Shown: positions 60,591-64,000 of the stretch, piece by piece
Numbering within the stretch: position 1 is the first letter of the stretch
Layout of the letters: each line of letters begins with the position of its first letter
NCBI GenBank assembly: GCA_016714745.1
Contig: JADKCG010000007.1
Span: 1 to 64,000, forward strand
Direction of reading: 5' to 3'
Length of the DNA: 64,000 nt
Source of the DNA: Elusimicrobiota bacterium
GTDB lineage: Bacteria; Elusimicrobiota; Elusimicrobia; FEN-1173
Translations under genes and position numbers: made by a program
Notes under the pieces: model-generated
Told to the model about the DNA's origin: nothing
Database searches by the model: none
What the model saw: only the letters and a program-made list of their open reading frames with translations

Positions 60591-62945
60591 ATGAACGGTG
60601 ACCAAAAGAATGCCTTGCATCTGATTTCGTGTCTCGTGGAAGACCGGCCGGGGGTTTTGGCTCGCATCAGCGGGTTGATCTCCGCTCGGGGGTTCAATAT
60701 CGATTCGTTAGCGGTGGGCGCGACTCAAATTGAGGGGATTTCGCGGGTGTCCCTGGTGTGCCACGGGAGTGAGCGGGTCGTGGGGCAAATTGTGAACCAA
60801 TTGAACAAATTGGTCGACGTGATCCGTGTGGCGGACTTGAGCTGGGACGATTGCGTGGAAAGCGAGCTCATGCTGGTCAAGATTTCGGCCCCTGCGGGCC
60901 GTGAGGCATTGGACACTGTGTGTCGGGTCTTTCATGCCCGGGTGAGCGATTTGGGGACGGCGGGATTTATGGTGGAAGCCGCGGGACGGGGGGAGGAAAC
61001 CGACGCGCTCATTCAAGCTTTGGAACCCTTTGGAATTATGGAAGTGTCTCGGACGGGCCGTATCGCCTTGCAGAGGGGCAAAACGTTGGATCTGACCGCC
61101 GACCTCCTTCCCCATGGGGATGAGATCGGGGCCCAGGGGCCGGGGGAAACCATGACCGGGGCGGATATGATCCCCCGCGTGTTTGCCCAGGAAGGCGTGG
61201 ACACGGTGTTCGGGTATTCGGGCGGGGCCATTCTGCCGGGGATCGACGCGTTTTTCCGGTTCAATGAAAAACAGCCGGACAACAAAAAAATCCGTTTCAT
61301 CGTTCCCGCCAACGAGCAGGGCGCGGGGTTCATGGCGTCGGGTTTTGCACGGTCGACGGGGAAAGTGGGCGTGGCGTTTGTGACGTCAGGTCCGGGCGCC
61401 ACGAACACCGTGACGCCCGTGAGGGATGCGGCGGCGGATTCCATTCCGATGGTGGTGTTGACCGGCCAAGTGCCCCGTCCGGCCATCGGGTCAGACGCGT
61501 TTCAAGAGGCGCCGGTGTTCAATATCATGATGTCGTGCGCCAAACATGTGTTTTTGGTGGAGAAGCCCGAAGAGCTGGAGGCCACGCTCCGCACGGCGTT
61601 TTGGATCGCCCGCACCGGCCGGCCGGGACCCGTGGTGGTGGACATTCCTAAAGACGTGCAGTTGTGGCAGGGCCCCTACCGTGGGGCGGGGCTCCTGCCG
61701 CTCCGGGGGTATCGTCGACGGGTGAACGCTTTGGCGAAATCGCGCTTGTCGGAAGACGCCGCGCGGATTTTCTTTGAACATCTCACCGTGGCGGAACGGC
61801 CGCTCCTCTATGTGGGCGGTGGCGTCATCAACAGTGGCGCGGCGGCGGAATTAAAAGAGTTCGCCGAAATATTTCACTTGCCGGTGGTCACTTCCCTCAT
61901 GGGCATTGGGTCGATGGATACGCAACACCCACAGTCCTTGCATATGTTGGGCATGCACGGCACCGCCTATGCGAATTACGCGGTGGACGATTGTGATTTC
62001 CTTTTCTCGATCGGCGCGCGGTTCGATGATCGGGTGGCGGGCAAGGTGGCGGAGTTCGCGCCCAAAGCAAAGTTTATCGGCCACATGGACATCGACCCCG
62101 CTGAAATCGGAAAGGTGAAAGTGGCGACCTGGAGCCATGTGTCGGATGCCAAGCGCGGACTGCGGGACTTAATCGACGCCGGCAAGCGGTTGGGGTTTAA
62201 AAAAGACCTCTCTTCCTGGTGGAAGACTTTGGATGACAACCGGAAGACCCATGCCCTCAACTTCGATCGGAAGAGCGCGATGATTCAGCCCTATAAAGTC
62301 TTGGAAGTTCTGTCGGAATTAACGGAGGGCAAAGCGATCATGACCACTGGCGTGGGACAGCATCAAATGTGGGCGGCCCAGTACGGCCACCATAAAAGTC
62401 CGCGCCATTTCTTGACGTCGGGAAGCATGGGCACCATGGGGTTCGGCCTGCCCGCGGCCATTGGCGCTCAGTTCGCCAACCCGGGGAAAACGGTCATCGT
62501 CATCGACGGTGACGGAAGCATTCGCATGAACCTGGGCGAGCTGGAAACCGTCACGACCTACGGCTTGCCCGTGAAGATTCTCCTTTTAAACAACGAGGGA
62601 GACGGCATGGTGCGCCAATGGCAAACCCTGTATTTCGGCAAGCGCTACTTCGCCATCGACAAGAACCTTCACTCCATTAACTTCGTGAAGGCCGTGGAGG
62701 CCATGGGGTTCCCGTTCGCCAAACGCATCACGAAACCCGAAGAGTTGGGGGACACCTTGCGCGCGTTCGTCTCTAGCACGGGGCCGGCGTTTTTAGAGGT
62801 CATGATCGATCCCAAGGCCATGGTGTATCCCATGGTGGGACCGGGCTCTGCCTACAAAGACATGGTGACCGGGGATTGGATTCGCAGTCGCGGCGCGGTG
62901 GCTGTGCCGGATCAGAAAGGCGACGCGGTTCCGGACTTGTTCTAG
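60591..62945 (+). CDS. Acetolactate synthase, fused regulatory (IlvN) and catalytic (IlvB) subunits in reverse order
   Basis: Joins pyruvate to pyruvate or 2-oxobutyrate for valine, leucine and isoleucine. The 784-residue frame begins with a complete small subunit: ACT domain HLISCLVEDRPGVLARISGLISARGFNIDSLAVG, then a second domain to about residue 165. A short linker (about residues 166-187) leads to the TPP-dependent large subunit. There FGYSGGAILPGIDAFF, VPANEQGAGFMASGFARSTGKVGVAFVTSGPGATNTVTP (catalytic Glu in NEQGA), SMGTMGFGLPAAIG and DGDGSIRMNLGELETV (TPP/Mg loop) are intact. Normally ilvB precedes a separate ilvN. ATG 60591 follows AAGGGG; ATG 61152 is at the exact large-subunit start and could be used internally. 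Downstream is ilvC. Confidence 0.9.
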   Translation: MNGDQKNALHLISCLVEDRPGVLARISGLISARGFNIDSLAVGATQIEGISRVSLVCHGSERVVGQIVNQLNKLVDVIRVADLSWDDCVESELMLVKISAPAGREALDTVCRVFHARVSDLGTAGFMVEAAGRGEETDALIQALEPFGIMEVSRTGRIALQRGKTLDLTADLLPHGDEIGAQGPGETMTGADMIPRVFAQEGVDTVFGYSGGAILPGIDAFFRFNEKQPDNKKIRFIVPANEQGAGFMASGFARSTGKVGVAFVTSGPGATNTVTPVRDAAADSIPMVVLTGQVPRPAIGSDAFQEAPVFNIMMSCAKHVFLVEKPEELEATLRTAFWIARTGRPGPVVVDIPKDVQLWQGPYRGAGLLPLRGYRRRVNALAKSRLSEDAARIFFEHLTVAERPLLYVGGGVINSGAAAELKEFAEIFHLPVVTSLMGIGSMDTQHPQSLHMLGMHGTAYANYAVDDCDFLFSIGARFDDRVAGKVAEFAPKAKFIGHMDIDPAEIGKVKVATWSHVSDAKRGLRDLIDAGKRLGFKKDLSSWWKTLDDNRKTHALNFDRKSAMIQPYKVLEVLSELTEGKAIMTTGVGQHQMWAAQYGHHKSPRHFLTSGSMGTMGFGLPAAIGAQFANPGKTVIVIDGDGSIRMNLGELETVTTYGLPVKILLLNNEGDGMVRQWQTLYFGKRYFAIDKNLHSINFVKAVEAMGFPFAKRITKPEELGDTLRAFVSSTGPAFLEVMIDPKAMVYPMVGPGSAYKDMVTGDWIRSRGAVAVPDQKGDAVPDLF

Positions 62946-62948
62946 ACT

Positions 62949-62957
62949 TGATATAAT
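62949..62957 (+). promoter_or_regulatory. Extended -10 promoter ahead of ilvC
   Basis: TGATATAAT, identical to the elements before ymdB and tRNA-Arg(TCT), begins four bases after the ilv synthase stop (62945). It would give ilvC its own transcript with a leader of about 110 bases that contains a REP-like pair. Confidence 0.55.
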
Positions 62958-62976
62958 TCCCAACCAGCCTAAAATG

Positions 62977-63046
62977 TCGTTGCCCGATTTGTCGGGCGGG
63001 TTTCAGTTTAAACAAATTAAAAGAGCCCCATGGTTGGGGCAACTAC
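62977..63046. repeat. REP-like inverted pair (family A)
   Basis: GTCGTTGCCCGATTTGTCGG with GCG (62977-62999) and GCCCCATGGTTGGGGCAACT with AC (63025-63046) face each other, their GTTGCCC and GGGGCAAC ends complementary. Same arrangement as the pair before pheS. Confidence 0.7.
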
Positions 63047-63072
63047 GAATTCTTAATTATTAAGGAGCTTCT

Positions 63073-64000
63073 ATGACTACTGAAATCACTCTTAAAGCAA
63101 AAACATTTTATGACAAAGACGCCGATCTGGAGTTGATCAAGGGGAAGACGATCGTTGTCTTGGGGTATGGGTCCCAGGGGCACGCCCAGGCGTTGAACCT
63201 GAAAGATTCAGGGTTGAACGTGGTGGTGGCGGTTCGGGCCGGCGGGCGCGGCTACAACTTGGCGGTGAAACACGGATGGACGTTGGGAAAAAATCTTATC
63301 ACCAACAACGTCGAGGCTATTAAAAGTGCGGACTGGATCCATTTCCTGCTTCCCGACGAAGCCCAAGGGAAAGTGTATCGGGAAGAAGTGGCGCCGAACA
63401 TGAAAAAAGGTGTGGTCTTGTCCTGGTCCCACGGGTTTAATATCCGGTTTGGCCAAGTGGCTCCTCCGAAAGAAGCCGACGTGGTGTTGATCGCGCCCAA
63501 GGGCCCGGGCCATTTGGTTCGACGCACTTACGAAGAGGGGAAAGGCACCCCCGCGTTGGTTGCGGTGGAACAGGATTATTCCGGCAAGGCGTTGGGTTTT
63601 GCGCTCGCTTTCTGCAAAGCCATCGGCGCGACACGGGCGGGAGTGATTCAGACCACCTTCACGGAGGAGACAGAGACCGACCTTTTCGGCGAACAAAACG
63701 TGTTGTGCGGCGGCGTGGTGGACTTGGTCAAAGCGGGGTTCGAAACTTTGATCGAAGCGGGCTATCAGCCCGAGATCGCCTATTTCGAGTGTCTGCATGA
63801 GCTAAAACTGATCACGGACATGATTCAAGAGGGGGGCATTGGCTGGATGAACTATTCCATCTCCGACACAGCGGAATACGGCGAGTATAGCCGCGGGCCC
63901 CGGTTGGTCACGTGCGAAACGAAAGCCCAAATGAAACGAAACTTGAAAGAAGTGCAGAACGGGATTTTTGCCCGGGAATATCTGATGGAAAAAGCCATGG
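63073..64000 (+). CDS. ilvC: Ketol-acid reductoisomerase (cut by the window end)
   Basis: Converts acetolactate or acetohydroxybutyrate to the dihydroxy acid with NADPH and Mg. 309 codons are present before the window ends; the family usually has about 330. IVVLGYGSQGHAQALNLKDSG is the Rossmann signature, and VLIAPKGPGHLVRRTYEEGKGTP and TFTEETETDLFGEQNVLCGG carry the substrate and metal residues of the knotted domain. ELKLITDMIQEGGIGWMNYSISDTAEYGEY is also conserved. AAGGAGC lies before ATG 63073. It has its own extended -10 promoter. No stop is in the window. Confidence 0.97.
   Translation, partial: MTTEITLKAKTFYDKDADLELIKGKTIVVLGYGSQGHAQALNLKDSGLNVVVAVRAGGRGYNLAVKHGWTLGKNLITNNVEAIKSADWIHFLLPDEAQGKVYREEVAPNMKKGVVLSWSHGFNIRFGQVAPPKEADVVLIAPKGPGHLVRRTYEEGKGTPALVAVEQDYSGKALGFALAFCKAIGATRAGVIQTTFTEETETDLFGEQNVLCGGVVDLVKAGFETLIEAGYQPEIAYFECLHELKLITDMIQEGGIGWMNYSISDTAEYGEYSRGPRLVTCETKAQMKRNLKEVQNGIFAREYLMEKAM

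Overview
The window is a gene-dense, mostly high-G+C (by eye) chromosomal segment from a Gram-negative, diderm, probably uncultured bacterium. Outer-membrane functions are present: an LpxL-type acyltransferase, LptE, GmhA, the HldE-type heptose adenylyltransferase, RmlA, MltA and MurJ. There is no rRNA, CRISPR array or prophage. The gene set and synteny (infC-rpmI-rplT-pheST, leuS-lptE-holA, dxs-tlyA, aroE-aroC-aroK-aroB-pepP-efp-accB-accC, thiD2-thiE-thiC) and a pseudopilin operon are compatible with an Elusimicrobiota/Omnitrophota-type lineage. That placement is an impression and should be tested with marker genes.

Layout. 0-5 kb: glycolipid glycosyltransferase and acyltransferase, then a tRNA-Pro whose 3' end is repeated in a 145-147 bp tandem array, acylphosphatase, a group-2 sigma factor, apt, a MITE-like inverted repeat and tRNA-Arg(CCT). 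5-10.5 kb: a promoter and terminator-like hairpin ahead of infC, which appears to start at AUC, then rpmI, rplT, pheS and pheT. 11-19 kb: a peptidoglycan-recycling island (mltA, MurK-like kinase and nagZ; murQ, namZ and a sodium:solute symporter). 19.9-23 kb: a ZapB-like coiled coil, zapA, an extreme G/C-run stretch, rarA, 5-FCL and crcB. 23-33 kb: ymdB, ispA, dxs, tlyA, leuS, lptE, an inserted DUF1016 nuclease, holA and rpsT. 33-37.5 kb: murJ, a truncated uvrC, an MGMT-type gene and rmlA. 37.6-41.9 kb: a lower-G+C operon of three secreted pseudopilin-like proteins. 42-52 kb: tRNA-Arg(TCT), pmbA, the shikimate genes, pepP, efp, accB, accC and gmhA. 52-55 kb: heptose and thiamine genes. 55-64 kb: thrB, a toxin-antitoxin pair, lysC, cimA, then an ilv operon (leader peptide, attenuator, fused ilvN-ilvB, ilvC) cut off by the window end.

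The genes form connected pathways. MltA, NamZ and NagZ cut wall glycan, the symporter may import the sugars, the MurK-like kinase phosphorylates them and MurQ removes lactate. LysC and ThrB, CimA, the fused acetolactate synthase and IlvC make threonine and branched-chain amino acids. The latter appear controlled by attenuation at a leader peptide rich in Val, Leu and Ile.

Most striking are the reverse-order IlvN-IlvB fusion with its attenuator, the tRNA-Pro-anchored repeat array, the AUC start of infC behind a promoter-terminator unit, the peptidoglycan-recycling island, and an AccB without the biotinyl lysine. At least ten core genes carry apparent frameshifts, mostly in homopolymers. This points to consensus errors in the assembly, so single-base oddities (AccB, GmhA) need read-level checking.
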